Source: Dugong dugon (taxonomy: Eukaryota; Chordata; Mammalia; Sirenia; Dugongidae). From it: a DNA stretch of 64,000 bases. Positions within the stretch are counted from its first letter, which is position 1. The number at the start of each line of letters is the position of its first letter. The notes beneath the pieces were generated by a model. That model was not told where the DNA came from and ran no database searches. It saw only the letters and a program-made list of their open reading frames with translations. The DNA lies in the NCBI GenBank assembly GCA_030035585.1, contig CM057476.1, positions 20,506,501 to 20,570,500 on the forward strand, written 5' to 3'. This document shows, piece after piece, positions 22,262-34,554 of the stretch. A program made the position numbers and the translations under genes.

Positions 22262-22475
22262 TAAAAAAAGAAAAAACAATTGCTGTTGAGTCAATTGCAA
22301 CTCATGGTGACCCCCTGTGTATCACAGTAGAACTGTGCTGCATACAATTTTCAATGGCTGATTTTTTGGAGGTAGATTCCCAGGTGTCTTCTGAGATGTC
22401 TCTGGATGGACTTAAACCTCCAACCTTTTGGTTAGCAGCTGAACGTGTTAGCTGTTTGTACTGCCCAAGGTCTCA
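22262..22475 (-). mobile_element. AfroSINE (long type)
   Basis: Antisense copy: TTGCTGTTGAGTCAATTGCA tail, AATTTTCAATGGCTGATTTT middle, TGTACTGCCCAAGGTCT head. Confidence 0.88.
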
Positions 22476-22514
22476 TGTGCCATATTTTAAAATATATGTA
22501 TGTAGAGTAAATTA

Positions 22515-24547
22515 TCCCCACACGTCTGTCAGTTTGTCCTGCTGTGGTGGCTTGCGTGTTGCTGTGATGCTGGAAGCTATGCCAACAGTATTTCAAATAC
22601 CATCAGGGCCACTCTTGGTGGACAGGCTTCAGTGGAGCTTCCACACTAAGACAGACTAGAAAGAAGGACCTGGCAGTCTACTTCTGAAAAAACTGGCCAG
22701 TGAAAACCTTATGAATAGCAGCAAAACATTGTCTGGTATAGTGCAGGAAGATGAGCCCCTCAGGTTGGAAGGCACTCAAAATATGAATGGAGAAGAGCTG
22801 CCTCCTCAAAGTAGAGTCGACCTTAATGACGTAAATAGAGTAAAGCTTTTGGGACCTTCAGTTGCTGATGTGGCACAACTCAAAACAAGAAGAAACAGCT
22901 GCAAACATCCATTAGTAATAGAAACGTAGAATGTACAATGTATGAATCTAGGAAAATTGGAGGTTGTCAAAAATGAAATGAAATGAATAAAGATCAATAT
23001 CCCAGGCATTAGTGAGCTGAAATGAACTGGTATTGGCCATTTTGAATCAGACAGTCATACGGTCTACTATGATGGGAATGACAAATTGAAGAGGAATAGC
23101 ATCACATTCATCATTTAAAAAGAACATTTCAAGATCTATCCTGAAGTACAATGCTGTTAGTGATAGGATAATATTCCTACGCCTGCAAGGAAGACTAGTC
23201 AATACCATTATTAATCAAATTTACACACCAACTACTAATGCCAAATATGAAGAAACTGGAGATTTTTACCAACTTCTGCAGTCTGAAATTGATCAAACAT
23301 GTAATCAAGATGCATTGATAATTACTGGTGATCAGAATGCAAAAGTTGGAAACAAAGAAGAAGAACTGGTAGTTGGAAAACATGGCCTTGGTGACAGAAA
23401 TGATGCTAGAGATCGCATGATAGAATTTTGCAAGACCAACAACTTTTTCATTGCAAATACCTTTTTGCAACAACATAAATGGTGACTATACACGTGGACC
23501 TTACTGAATGGAAAACACAGGAATCAAATCAACTACATCTGTGGAATGAGATGATGGAGAAATTCAATCATAAGTCAGAAAAAGGCCAGGGGCCATCTGC
23601 AGAACATACTGTCAATTCCTTATATGCAAGTTGAAGTTGAAGCTGAAGAAAATTAGAGCAAATTCACAAGAGCCAAAACACGATCTTGAGTATATCCCAC
23701 CTAAATTTAGAGACCATCTCAAGAACAGATTTTAAGCATTGAACACTAATGACCAAAGACCATACAAGTTGTGGAATGACATCAAGGACATCATACGTGA
23801 AGAAAACAAAGGGTCATTAAAAAGAAAGAAAAGATCAAAATGGATGTCAGAAGAGACTCTGAAACTTGCTCTTGAATGTAGAGTAGAGAAAGTGAATGGA
23901 AGAGATGATGGATGAACTAAAAGAGCCGAACAGAAGATTTCAAAGGGCAGCTCGAGAAGACAAAGTAAAGTATTATCATGAAATGTGCAAAGACTTGGAG
24001 TTAGAAAACCAAAAGGAAAGAACACACACAGCATTTCTCAAGCTGAAAGAACTGAAGAAAAAATTCAAGTCTCAAGTCGCAATATTGAAGGATTCTAAAG
24101 GGAAAATATTGAACAACGTAGGAAGCATCAAAAGAAGATGAACAGAATACACAGTTACTGTACCGAAAAGAATTGGTCTACATTCAACCATTTCAGGAGG
24201 TAGCATATGATCAACAGCAATGGTATTGAAGGAAGAAGCTGAAGCTGGACTGAAGGGAATGATGAAAAACAAGGCTGCAGGAATTGACAGAATACCAACT
24301 GAGATGTTTCAACAAACCGATGCAGCGCCGGAGGTGCTCACTAGTCTATGTCAAGAAATTTGGAAGGCAGCTTCCTGGCCAACCAACTGGAAGACATCCA
24401 TATTTGTGCCCATGCCAAAGAAAGGTGATGAACAGAATGTAGAAATTATCGAACAATATCATCAGTATCACACACAAGTAAAATTTTGTTGAAGATCATT
24501 CAAAAGCAGTTGCAGCAGGACCTCAACGGCACCTAACAACAACAAAT
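22515..24547 (+). mobile_element. RTE-type LINE copy with 5' end, endonuclease and partial RT; internally deleted
   Basis: Starts with the RTE 5' sequence (CTGTCAGTTTGTCCTGCTGT). The endonuclease region at about 23300-23485 reads ITGDQNAKVG, GLGDRNDARDRMIEFC and FFIANTF; the usual form of the first motif in RTE is GDFNAKVG. The start of the reverse transcriptase at 24220-24492 reads NKAAGIDRIPTEMF and PTNWKTSIFVPMPKKGD. After GATCATTCAAAAGCAGTTGC the copy jumps to the 3' tail CACCTAACAACAAC, so the catalytic RT core is deleted. Many stops and frameshifts make it inactive. Confidence 0.88.
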
Positions 24548-24779
24548 GTATACATACATGTAGATATAAATTGATAAAAATATATCCAAAGTTAACAGTA
24601 GTTCTATTTGGAAGAGAAAACAGTGGGTATTTCTTTTTATGCTTTTCCAAATTTTCCACAATGAGTTTGTGTAATTTTATAATCAGAACACAATTCTTTA
24701 AAACCTTTAACAATATAAGACAATTCTGGAGCTATCTCAGGTTCACCTGCAGAGGCTGAGGGGTGAGAACAAAGCATGC

Positions 24780-25745
24780 AGGTAAATTATGTGTTCCTTT
24801 TGGTGGGGGTATGTAGAAAAAGGGATGAAAATGTCGCTGAATACTAAATAAAATTATGTTCAGTGCAACAGGAAATAGAAAACAGGTATCTTAGCCCAGC
24901 TCATCTGACATTAGGCCTGGAATTATCTTGGAAATAAGGTCAACTTCGTCATTTTCAGGTAAAAAAAAATTCATAGCCCAGAGGAAGAAAGTGATTCAAG
25001 TTCACACATTAACTTTGTCTTTACCTTCCACACCCTAAGAAAAGTAAGACAGCATATGCACACTGAGGAATCAAGAATTGCGCAAGGCAGTGGACAAGTG
25101 GCTGTGTGGGTTCTCCTGGCTTCCCGACCAAAGGGAGCTAATGGATTTGAAAAAAGTAGCCTGTATCAATAACATGCTTTAAAGTATGGACCTCTGCCCT
25201 CGTTTCCCCTTTTCCTAAGCGTACATAAGCCGAGGAAAAGAATCCCTCCTAGCCTAACTCACTAGGGTGTTATCAGGCTTAAATTAGGTGACAAATGTGA
25301 GAAGCCTATAAGAAAGTTTTGCCCCATAAACGCATGCTATTCTGAAGAAATATTAACAATGCTTTTGCACAGCTGGTGTCTTTACAGGACGCCCTGAATT
25401 TCCTGAAAGAGACAGAGTGGTCGTTTTCTCTCTTTGAGAGAGCAAGATCATCACAGCTTGGATGGAAAATGCACTCAGCTAATTTTAGGAAACTGCTTTC
25501 TTTAATAATGGATCATGTAATACCCAGCATATCCAGAGCTCTGGAAATGGCTTCCTGGTCCCCGCTGCTGTCCTCCCCTTTAAGGAATAGTAGGACACCC
25601 CAGGACTTCCTGTCCACTCCTCTGGGTTGTACTAGAGGCCTCCCTTAGCATACATCAGAATCTAGAGTTAAAATACACGATGCCCAGTTAAATCTGAACT
25701 TCAGACAAACAGCGAATATCTTTTCAGTATAAGTATGTCCCAAAT
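24780..25745. other. Intron 2 sequence, no recognised element
   Basis: No known repeat or exon recognised. A short A run lies at 24960. Confidence 0.4.
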
Positions 25746-25749
25746 ATAA

Positions 25750-25931
25750 GGCCCCTAGGCGGTGCAAATGGTTTGAGCTTGACTGCTAACAAACATTGGT
25801 GGTTCGATCCCACCTAGTGGTACCATGGAAGAAAAGCCCTGGCGATCTGCTGCCATTAAGACTATGGCCTACTCTGTAACACGTGGGGGTCACCACGAGT
25901 CAGAATCGAAGTCAGCAACTGACAACAATAA
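25750..25931 (+). mobile_element. AfroSINE, diverged
   Basis: Head GGCCCCTAGGCGGTGCAAAT, B-box-like GGTTCGATCCC, tail GAGTCAGAATCGAAGTCAGC then CAACAATAACA. Confidence 0.85.
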
Positions 25932-26045
25932 CATGCTCCAAATACTGCATGGGACACACTTATATGAAAAAAAGTATCCACTGTTTATCTGAAATTCCAA
26001 TTTAACTGAGCGTACTGTATTTTTATTTGCTAAATCTGGCAACCC

Positions 26046-26200
26046 TAATCAGAATCACCTGAAGGGGTTGTTAAAACTCAAATTGCTGGGCCCCACCCCT
26101 AGAGTTTCTAAATAGGTGGGTCTGGGTTGGGGCTGGAAAATGTGCATTTCTAACAAGAGTCCAGGACTTGCTGATGCTGCCAGTCTCAGTACCACACTGT
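26046..26200. mobile_element. MER5-like hAT element
   Basis: AATCAGAATCACCTGAAGGG, GCTGGGCCCCACCCCTAGAG and AATGTGCATTTCTAACAAG follow the MER5 pattern. Confidence 0.7.
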
Positions 26201-26234
26201 CCAGGGAGAGAGGAACACTAGTTTTTACAGTGCC

Positions 26235-26395
26235 TCCGTTGGACCAAGCGTTGGGCCAGGTACTTCATTCACTTTATCTTATTTAATGCTTACAATAGTA
26301 TTGTGAAGTATGCATTATTCTTAACTTTATTTTACAGATGAGAAGACGGAGGCTCAGAGGAGTAAAATGACTTGTCAGAGGTACCAAAACCAAAT
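26235..26395 (-). mobile_element. MIR
   Basis: Antisense MIR: TTATTTTACAGATGAGAAGA, GGAGGCTCAGAGGAGTAAAA, GACTTGTCAGAGG. Confidence 0.75.
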
Positions 26396-26671
26396 ATGAC
26401 TGAAGTCTCTGGGGGAGAGGTGACGTTGGACGTAGCCCCACACTGACTTTTCCTTCCCCTTGCCCCCTGCCTCCCAAACATTCTCTTCTGAATTTCCCTG
26501 AAGTGGCACAGTGGGTCAGACCCCTTAGCCATCTCATTAAGTTCATGTGCCCATCTGCATTGTGCTTTCACTTCAGACTCCTCCCTCATTCTCTCAGGGG
26601 CTTGTCTTCCATCTTGATTAGCCTCTCTATTCCCTTAGTAAGCTCTCTTTCAGCAGGGGAAGTTTGGAGAG

Positions 26672-27174
26672 TGTCATGGATTGAAATGTGTCCCCCCAAA
26701 ATATCTGTCAACTTGGCTAGGTCATGATTCCCAGTATTGTATGATTGCCTACCATTTTATCATCTGATGTGATTTCCCTAAGTGTTGTAAATCCTGTCAC
26801 TATGATGTAATGAGGTAGCAGTTATACTGATAATATCTAGAAGATTAGATAGTGTCTTAAGTCAATTTCTTTTGAGATATAAAAGAGAGAAGCGAGCAGA
26901 GAGACAGGGAGACATCATACCACCAAGAAAGCAGCGCTGGGAGCAGAGCACATCCTTTGGACCTGAGGTTCCTGCACTGAGATGCTCCCAGACCAAGGGA
27001 AGACTGATGACAAGGACCTTCCTCCAGAGCTGACAGCGGGAGAAAGCCTTCCCCTGGAGCCGGCAGGCTGAATTCAGACTTCTAGCCTACTAGACTGTGA
27101 GAGAATAAACTTCCCTTTGTTAAAGCCATCCACTTGTAGTATTTCTGTTACAGCAGCACTAGATAACTAAGACA
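26672..27174 (+). mobile_element. MaLR-like solo LTR, complete
   Basis: A 503-bp element starting TGTCATGGATTGAAATGTGT and ending AGATAACTAAGACA, with TG...CA ends and the 5-bp duplication GAGAG at 26667-26671 and 27175-27179. The layout resembles ERVL-MaLR (MLT1-like) LTRs. No internal retroviral genes are nearby. Confidence 0.8.
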
Positions 27175-27639
27175 GAGAGATTTAACCTTTGACCGTTGCC
27201 ATCTTAGGAACCACGCTTCCTGGATTGAGACAAGACAACATGGGGCTCATATTTTCAGAATATTTTATTTCTTAGACTCTTGAAAATAGTTAGTCACAGT
27301 CCCTGCTGCAGAGTCATCACAATCTCTACTCTTGATAGCTCATGTCCTTCATGAATAATGGTCGTTTTTCATTCATTGTCTTCACAAATACCTCTCCTTG
27401 CTCAAAGAATCAAAGGGGCAGGAAATAGGAAACCACAACCAAAGCTAGCGTTTTCCCACTGGTTTCTGGCACAGAAAGGCAGGTGAGGTCTTCTGTTGGC
27501 ATTTATAGATCAAGGGCACTGGAGACCACCCCTCCCACCAATCCAGATGGGACTGTCTTTGGAATCATCACCAACTCTGGGTCCCTGACCTGAGGGACCT
27601 GATCTAAATGCACTATCTCTCGCCCACACTGGCCCCCTC

Positions 27640-28208
27640 TCAGTTCCTCAAATACTCCAAGTTCCTTCCCACTCCAGGTCCTTTGCCTATTCTGTTCCAT
27701 CTGCTTGGATTGCACATCTTCCAATCTTTATTTACTGGCTAGCCCCTTCTGATCTTTTCAGTCTCAGCCTAAATGTCCAATCCTCAGAAAGCCCTTCCCT
27801 GGCCCTCCTATGGGAGTCCCTGGGTGGTACAAATGGTTAACGTGCTCACCTGCTAACCAAAAGGTTGGGGGTTTGAGTCCACCCAGAGACAACTTGGAAG
27901 AAAGGCCTTGCAATCTACTTCTTAAAAATCAGCCATTGAAAACCCTATGGAATACAGTTCTACTCTGACATACATGGGGTTGCCATGAGTCAGAATCAAC
28001 TCCATGGCAACTGGTTGGTTGGTTGGACCCTCCTGTGTAGGTTAAGATTCCTCTCCTTCTAACTTCTCTTGACTCAATACATTTCTTTCTTAACATCGCT
28101 ATTTGTAATTGTATGTATGTTTTGTGCAAATATGCATGTGTCTCCAATATAGACTTTACCTAACCCAGAATCTGGCCATGGAATCAACATGTAGTTGTTG
28201 AATGAAGG
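27640..28208 (+). mobile_element. L2 3' end carrying an AfroSINE
   Basis: CTCAGCCTAAATGTCCAATC, AGAAAGCCCTTCCCTGGCCC, then after the SINE GTAGTTGTTGAATGAAGGG. The SINE lies at 27811-28026. Confidence 0.65.
27811..28026 (+). mobile_element. AfroSINE (long type)
   Basis: Head GAGTCCCTGGGTGGTACAAA, middle AAAATCAGCCATTGAAAACC, tail GCAACTGGTTGGTTGGTTGG. Flanks CCCTCCTATG and CCCTCCTGTG look like a target-site duplication with one change. Confidence 0.9.
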
Positions 28209-28339
28209 GATAGCAATGCATTAATGGATAGATGGATGTATGATGGAATTCACAGTTTAAGAAGGAAGATCTGGAGATGAGATACTACAATAATGATGAA
28301 AATAATAATAGCCAACACTTGACTAGTACTAACTATATG

Positions 28340-28380
28340 CTTGAGTTGGAATCGACTCGACAGCAATGGGTTTATATACT
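28340..28380 (+). mobile_element. AfroSINE tail fragment
   Basis: Only GAGTTGGAATCGACTCGACA and GCAATGGGTTT are present, a severely 5'-truncated copy. Confidence 0.7.
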
Positions 28381-29815
28381 GTCCTAAGAGATCTACCTGT
28401 GTTAACTCTTTTTTTTATGGATTTACACCAGGGTTCTCAATTCTGTTTCATTGGTCTTTGTAAGACTTTAAACATTTTAAAGTTGAAAACCATTTAAACA
28501 ACCTAATTAGGTCAAACACATCCGGCAAATGTTTGAGTGATTTCAAGAGTAAAAAATTCAGCATCTTGAATTAAGAAATCCTTGACCTTTCACAAGCTAT
28601 CTGAATACTCAGTGTCAAAAACATGTATAAACAGTTAAATGCTATTGACCACAAGAAGGAAGCCTAGTCCAGCTTATACTATACATTAGGAAATCAAGGA
28701 AAGGAGACATTCCCTGAGAACCTTTGAAATATTTGCCTACAAACATAGTGTAGAAGACAAAGCAACTGTCGTCCAAAGCTGAGGGTGTATTTGTGGTTGG
28801 AGTGCTTATAGGGTTTGAATTGCAGACTCATTCTCAGAGTTCACGTATTACTGGCTACAGAGATAGGGGGCCTTGACTGAGAATACCACAGTTCCTACTT
28901 TCTGGTTTCCTTGACCAAAGTTTTCTAGTTTCCTTGACCAAAAGACCCAGGTTTCTCAGCATACAATGCGTATACAATCATAAGCTAGTGAATATGAAGT
29001 TCTCAGTAAGTTTACTGGTCTATGATTAAGATTTAAAATGATATCTATTATTAGCAGTATTTTTAATAGAAGGAGAAAGCTTATATGAACAAAAAAGACT
29101 TTTAGTAAAAGGAAAAACGATCTTCTAGCCTATCTCATTATTTACCTTAAAATTTTCAAAGTTCAAAATAACCTCGGAAATCTAGAATATATTAGGTTAT
29201 TGTCTATCATCACTCTTGGTTTTTCTAAAACGTTTTGCAGCATTGATTACTCCTCATTATTATCTCATATGAGTCTTGAATTTATTTATGTTTTAGATGA
29301 CATTTATCCTCTCCTGGTTACCCTGTTCTGTTGTGATCACTTAACAACTTTCCCACTTACACTCTGTGATTGACCCATGCTATACTCAATGTGGACGAGA
29401 GGTTACCTTCTCCTCATGACTTCTATTTTTTTGAGAAAATTTTATTAATTCATTCATGACATTCAGACTTGAAATTTAAAGTACTTAGTGCTTTTTTTGA
29501 TCATTTTCTACAACCTTCCTCATCCTGTCAATCAGCAAGCCCTAGTGATTCATTCTTCACATTTCTTAACTTCTCTTCATGTTTCTTGCCCTCTTCTTAA
29601 GTCTCTACAACAAGTGTTTTGCGCTTTTAGAATCCAGGCTCTTTTATGATGATTTCTCACCAAATACATTAAATAAATCATCTTCAAGTTTTCAGTATCT
29701 CACCGTCAAAGTGTAAGAGTAGAAGAGAACTGCTATACAGACATTCTTACAATCTACAATAATGTGCAGAGATCACACTTAATGAGAAATATTTTCAAAT
29801 AATGCTACCTGTTTG
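28381..29815. other. Intron 2 sequence, no recognised element
   Basis: AT-rich unique-looking DNA. A 16-bp phrase around TTTCCTTGACCAAA is repeated at 28905-28945. No known repeat or exon recognised. Confidence 0.4.
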
Positions 29816-29819
29816 TATT

Positions 29820-30008
29820 AACTAATTTAGTCCTCAGAACAACTCTATTAGGTAAGTGCTGTGATTTCTATTTTGCAGTTGAGGAAACAGAGGCACAGAG
29901 AGCTCAAGTAACTCACCCAAGGCCACAAAGCTAGGAATTGGTGGAGTGGGGTTCAAACCAAGATAACCTGGCTTCAGAGTCCACACTCTTAACCCAACTC
30001 TAAATCAC
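29820..30008 (-). mobile_element. MIR, well preserved
   Basis: Antisense MIR: TTGAGGAAACAGAGGCACAG, AACTCACCCAAGGCCACAAA, GGTTCAAACCAAGATAACCT, GAGTCCACACTCTTAACC. This is the clearest MIR in the window. Confidence 0.85.
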
Positions 30009-30329
30009 CTCCCTAATACAAAGTTTACCCAAAAGAATACATAGAACTGCAGCTGCCTCTATCTGCCATGCCAGTGATAGACAAGGAAAGTCCAAATACA
30101 TTTCTAAGGTGGATAATCCAAAGGCTTCATTTTAGCTGATAGTTTCAGGTCTCCTCTGACTTCAGTCAACTAGAAATATTGATTATATTTCATTTTTTCT
30201 TTTCTCTGTCTGCAGAGGTGCTAACCTGTTAGATGCCTAGAACACAAAGAATATACTGGGTGATGAGTGGCTGGGCATTAATCAGAGAAGCTCCTCAGAG
30301 AAGACTACACCATGAAGAATAGTAGAGAA

Positions 30330-30585
30330 ATGGCTCTGCCCAAAAAAAGGAGTGGGGAGAAAGATGAGGGGGTATGAGGGGGGAGAAGAAAAAAGAGGAG
30401 AGGGGGAGGAAGAGAAAAAGAAGGCATAAAAGGAGAAGCAGGAGGAGAACCAGGACGAGGAGAGGAAGAGGAGGAGGAGAAAGTGAAGGAGTAAAAGGAG
30501 AAGGAGGAAGAGAAGGAGGTGGGAGAGAAGGAGGAGTTAAAAAAAGGAAAAGGAAAAGAAGAAGAAGAAAAGGAGGGAACAGGTT
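30330..30585 (+). repeat. GA-rich polypurine tract
   Basis: About 250 bp almost free of pyrimidines on the plus strand, built from GGAGAAGA, GAGGAGGAG and similar units. Open frames across it give Arg/Lys/Glu-rich or Ser/Phe/Leu-rich low-complexity peptides and are not genes. Confidence 0.9.
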
Positions 30586-30899
30586 GTTCAAGAGCAAGGC
30601 AGGAACTCACTTGCTAAGCAAGAAATTCTCACCACAAAGGCAATCCCAATCTATGGGCACTGCCAAGTTTTACAAAACCTTCCCTCAAGCTGAGAAGCAT
30701 CAAATGTCCTGAGATAGTGAGGAAGCATGGCCACATCAAACCTTACCAATGGCTCCAGCGTGGGCTGAAATCAGCCTCTCTGATTAGGGCCAGGCATGAG
30801 GGTCTGTGGACATGTCCCTCTCCCCCATCTCATTTCTTTAATTTAGCAAATATTACAACAGGAACAGCAAAGAGATAGAGAGCAGCTGCTGAGGTTACT

Positions 30900-31695
30900 T
30901 AAACACAACCAAATATCTCCTGGGACTTGGTTTCTTGGTTTGGAGGTGTAGAGTCATGGTTTCCTGAGAAATCCCAGTTAATTGGCCTAATATCGTGTCT
31001 AATGCTTCTGTTCTACCACCTAGCTCATTACGTACTGCTTGGAGTCTTAAAAGTTTGCAAGTGGCCATCCAAGGCACAACAATTGGTCTCTATTCGCCTG
31101 AAGCAACAGAGGAAAAGGAAAAAGTCGGGATTAGGAGGAGAAGGACATGGAATGTGTGGCTAATTGCCTCCACAAACAACAACCATGAGACCAGAAGAAT
31201 AGAACGGTGCCTGGCTACCATTAGTGAACGTTTTGATCAAAGAAGGTATAGAAGAATCCTGATCAAAAGGAAGAAAATTCAGAACAGATTTTTCAAATTC
31301 TCATGGAATCCAGATTTTCTGGAGCCACAGAGGCTGGATGAACCCCCAAAACTACTGCCCTGAGGTAATCTTTAAACCTTTAACCAAAAATATCCCCTGA
31401 AGTCTTCAATGCTGTTGTTAAGCTACAACAGTGTACCTTAACAGGTAAAGAATGTCTGCCTTGAGCACTGGGCCTTTTAAGTACCATTTACATGGGATCA
31501 AATTGACAACAGCAACTCGAAAAGACTAGACAGAAAACTTAGGGGGCAGTGATTTTATGTTAACAGTAGAGGAACAATTTGGAAAAGGAGGATGAGAATG
31601 GTTGCAGAACTTGAAGAATGCAATCAATGTCACTGAATTGTACGTGTATAAATTGTTGAATTGTACGTTCTGCTGTGTATATTCTCAACACTAAT
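30900..31695 (+). mobile_element. Interspersed repeat with L1-type 3' end, family not named
   Basis: GGAGTCTTAAAAGTTTGCAA, CAATTGGTCTCTATTCGCCT, CCATGAGACCAGAAGAATAG and ACGTTTTGATCAAAGAAGG are phrases I associate with a common placental repeat. The end (GAATTGTACGTGTATAAATT, then AATAAAATAAAA) is L1-like. I cannot assign the family. Confidence 0.5.
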
Positions 31696-31699
31696 AAAA

Positions 31700-32265
31700 T
31701 AAAATATGAAAATAAAATTAGCAAATGTTTGTCAAGTGCCTACTACACACAAAACCCTGGACTAGGTGTTGTGGGGAATGAAAAACAAAGAAGATGATTA
31801 AGCCAAATAGAGGCTCAGCCCCCCTGGCAGGTCACCAGAATGAATGAGGATACAGACCTACAGATGGAAAGCCTGCAGAGCATGGAGAGAGGGCCACCTG
31901 GACTCGGGGTCAGAGGAGGCAGCAGTCATTTCCACCCATGCTCATGAAGGCCCAAGGGCTTATCTTTCTTCCCTGTCACTTCTTCCCAGGGATCGCTCTC
32001 TTGGTGTGCTCTCTGCCTCTCCTCGGTCCATTTGCCTGGTTCCCTCTCTTCTTCTCTGATCCAAGAGCCCCACGTATGTCTTAGGTCTGTGAGCTCTTCC
32101 AGGACTCCCTTTGGCCATTCTGGTTGTCTCATAAGTTGCAGACCTTTGATCTGATCATTAGGTTTTAGAGACTTAAAGATAAAATCAAATCCATTTTACT
32201 CAAGAGAGTTCAAGAAGTTTAAGAAGCTGCCTTCCTTCCCCAGGGAAAATTTCCATCAGGATCTC
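31700..32265. other. Intron 2 sequence, no recognised element
   Basis: An L2/MIR-like trace (AGTGCCTACTACACACAAAA) sits near 31735. Otherwise no repeat or exon recognised. Confidence 0.4.
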
Positions 32266-32268
32266 AAC

Positions 32269-32445
32269 CAAAAAAAAAAAAAAAAAGAAGACAAACCCAT
32301 TTCCATCGAGTCAATTCCGAGTCATAGCAACCCTACAGAACAGAGCTGAATTGCTGTATATTGTTTCCAAGGAGCGGCTGGTGGATTCAAACTGCCGACC
32401 TTTTGGTTAGCGGCCAACCTCTTAACCACTTCACCACCAGGGCTC
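32269..32445 (-). mobile_element. AfroSINE (short type)
   Basis: Antisense copy with an A run at its tail side, AAGGAGCGGCTGGTGGATTC, and CACCACCAGGGCTCC at the head. Confidence 0.9.
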
Positions 32446-32789
32446 CATTAGGGTCTCTGGTCAACTGTAAATAAAAGAATTCCTTAGTTTTCAGATCAAT
32501 CTGTACACCACAGCTGTTAACCTCATAAATTCCCATCTCAAAGGACAAGGAGTAAGCGACCTGAAGAGCCAGAAGAACAGAGGTAGTCCTAGCTCTGTCG
32601 TTATCTTGTGTGAATTTGGGCAATCTATGGGGTTAATCATCATCTTTGCTGTACTTATCACTTAGGATTCAATGAGCTAAGAGATATGAAAGTCTTTCAA
32701 AAGGTTCCAGTTGAAAAAAGAACAAGAGCTATGCCTGAGAGTTTTCTGTTTGCCAGGCACTGTTCTGAGCCCTGTGCATGTGTCCTCAC

Positions 32790-32886
32790 AATCTCAAGTC
32801 TAGTAATTCACCAAGGGTCACACATCTAGTAAGGGGCAGAGCCCAGATCCAAATCCAAGCAATTTGACTCCAAAGCCCAGGCCTAA
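32790..32886 (-). mobile_element. MIR fragment
   Basis: CACCAAGGGTCACACATCTA, GTAAGGGGCAGAGCCCAGAT and TTTGACTCCAAAGCCCAG match antisense MIR. Confidence 0.7.
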
Positions 32887-32888
32887 AC

Positions 32889-33113
32889 AAGGGGTCAGCA
32901 AACTATGACCCTTGGGCCAAATCTGGTCCACTGTCTGTTTTAGTGAATAAAGTTTTATTGGAACACAGCCGTGCTCATTCATTTATGTATTGTCTATGAC
33001 TGTTTTCTCACTACAATGGTAAGTTGAGTAATTGACAGATACCATATAGCCTGCAAAGCCAAAAATATTTACTATCTGGTCCTTTACAGAAAAAGTTTTC
33101 CAACCCTTGCCCT
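32889..33113 (+). mobile_element. hAT-type MER element
   Basis: GGGGTCAGCAAACTATGACC, AATAAAGTTTTATTGGAACA, CATTCATTTATGTATTGTCT, ATATTTACTATCTGGTCCTT and TACAGAAAAAGTTTTCCAAC follow a placental hAT/MER consensus, with inverted ends GGGTCAGCAAACT and AGTTTTCCAACCC. A related copy is at 42024-42225. Confidence 0.7.
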
Positions 33114-33114
33114 A

Positions 33115-34055
33115 AACCACTATGTTATGCTTGTCTCTGATGATCCTGTAATAATAAAGGAAGGAAAGGACCTGTGGCTTTTGAGAAACACACAAGCATT
33201 CCATCATCAAGGCCATCACTGGTGATGCGCTGGAATGCCCACACCCATTTCTCCTTTGCTCCTTCCCTCCTCTGTGGCAGAAAATCTTAGAATCTCAGTC
33301 CTGGAAGAGCCAATGAGATCCTGATCTCACATTACAGAAGAGACTCTCAGAGACTCTGAGAGGTTAATAATTTGCTCTATGTCACAGAGCTGGGACAAGC
33401 CAAGACCTTTGGCTCCTTGTCAGGTTCCCACTCCCTGACCTTTGGAATGTTTCCTTCTGAGCTGAAGGGGTTTGTCTAAGGGTTGGTTCAGCCTGTTGTA
33501 TCCGGCTGTTCCAATGGAGCCAGCTAATGGTCCCAGAAGGTGTGGGCAAACTCTCCTGCAGAGCAAGAACCCTCCACTGGGCTTTGTACCTGGGGCCCCA
33601 CCTCTCTGAGTAATTTCTACTGCCACCAGTCAAGGAGTAGGGAATTTCCTCCTCAAAGCTCAGCCCCTGAGCTTTACAGTCTTCCTGCTTTCACATTTCC
33701 CACATTCCCACATAATCATTGCAACACAGCACACTGACAGTTGTTAGCTCAAGGTACCAAGCCAGGGAGCCACAGAGAAATGGAATCCTGGACCACCAAC
33801 CAGTCCACAATTATGTAAGGTTTCATGTTACTCAGTTTGCTTGGCTTGCCTCAAGCGTGACTGAGGCTTCTGGAGGCCTGCCACCAGTCGTGTGTAAGCG
33901 GACACCTCTTGTAACCCAGCCCTGAGTCCATTTACATAAAATAAATTAAATAAATAAAAGTCATACTGCTCTGGAGGAAGAGGAGTGTCCCCTGAGGCAT
34001 TTCTACTGAGCCCAAGGGTTGTAGTGACCATAGCTTAAATACCAGTGCTTTAGAA
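33115..34055. other. Intron 2 sequence, mostly unassigned
   Basis: A MIR-like antisense segment lies at about 33300-33415 (CATTACAGAAGAGACTCTCA, TCACAGAGCTGGGACAAGCC). Nothing else recognised. Confidence 0.45.
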
Positions 34056-34059
34056 TATA

Positions 34060-34178
34060 AAAACCAAACCTGTTGCCGTAGAGTCGATTCTGACTCATAG
34101 CGACCCTATAGGACAGAGTAGAACTGCCCCCACAGAGTTTCCAAGGAGTGCCTGCTGCATTTGAACTGTTGACCTTCT
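34060..34178 (-). mobile_element. AfroSINE, head missing
   Basis: Antisense copy with TTGCCGTAGAGTCGATTCTG and CCTATAGGACAGAGTAGAAC; the tRNA-like head is absent. Confidence 0.85.
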
Positions 34179-34554
34179 TTACTGACTCTAAGATGCTCAC
34201 TATTATAAGACACGCCATGTACTGCTAAAAAAGAGAAAACAGTGCCACGTACACTATGTCAGGCCACTGATATTAAGACACAACCCAATTTTCAGAGATG
34301 CTAAAATGGGATCAGTGTGTGACTGGAGCTGATGGTTTGCAGTAGTATAAATAAATACATAAATCATGTTAACTTTTTAACATGATCAATTGAAGGGTTC
34401 AATTTAAGTGAAGCATCAGCAACGGTTTCACTTAAGCAATTGCATCCATTTATTGAGCACCACTAAGTGCCGTGCACCATGACAAATGCTCACTGGGCAT
34501 CACATTGATATCGTGGCTAGCCCTCCACTTCCTAGCAGGCACAGTACTGAGTGC

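Larger units (their letters stand above)
21870..24715 (+). mobile_element. Old L1 3' end interrupted by SINE and RTE
   Basis: Sense L1 at 21870-22260 (AGAAAGTTCACTGCTACATT, AATGTCCAACAGTAGCAAAA, AATATTAAGCAGCCATTAAA) continues at about 24548-24715 (ACAGTGGGTATTTCTTTTTA, TTCCACAATGAGTTTGTG). The gap holds an AfroSINE and a 2-kb RTE copy. Confidence 0.65.

Noticed and set aside
26672-27174. Endogenous retrovirus with coding genes
   Set aside because: Only solo LTR structures are present; no gag, pol or env-like sequence was seen next to any LTR in the window.
30295-30712. Arg/Lys-rich and Ser/Leu-rich open frames on both strands
   Set aside because: Low-complexity translation of the polypurine tract.
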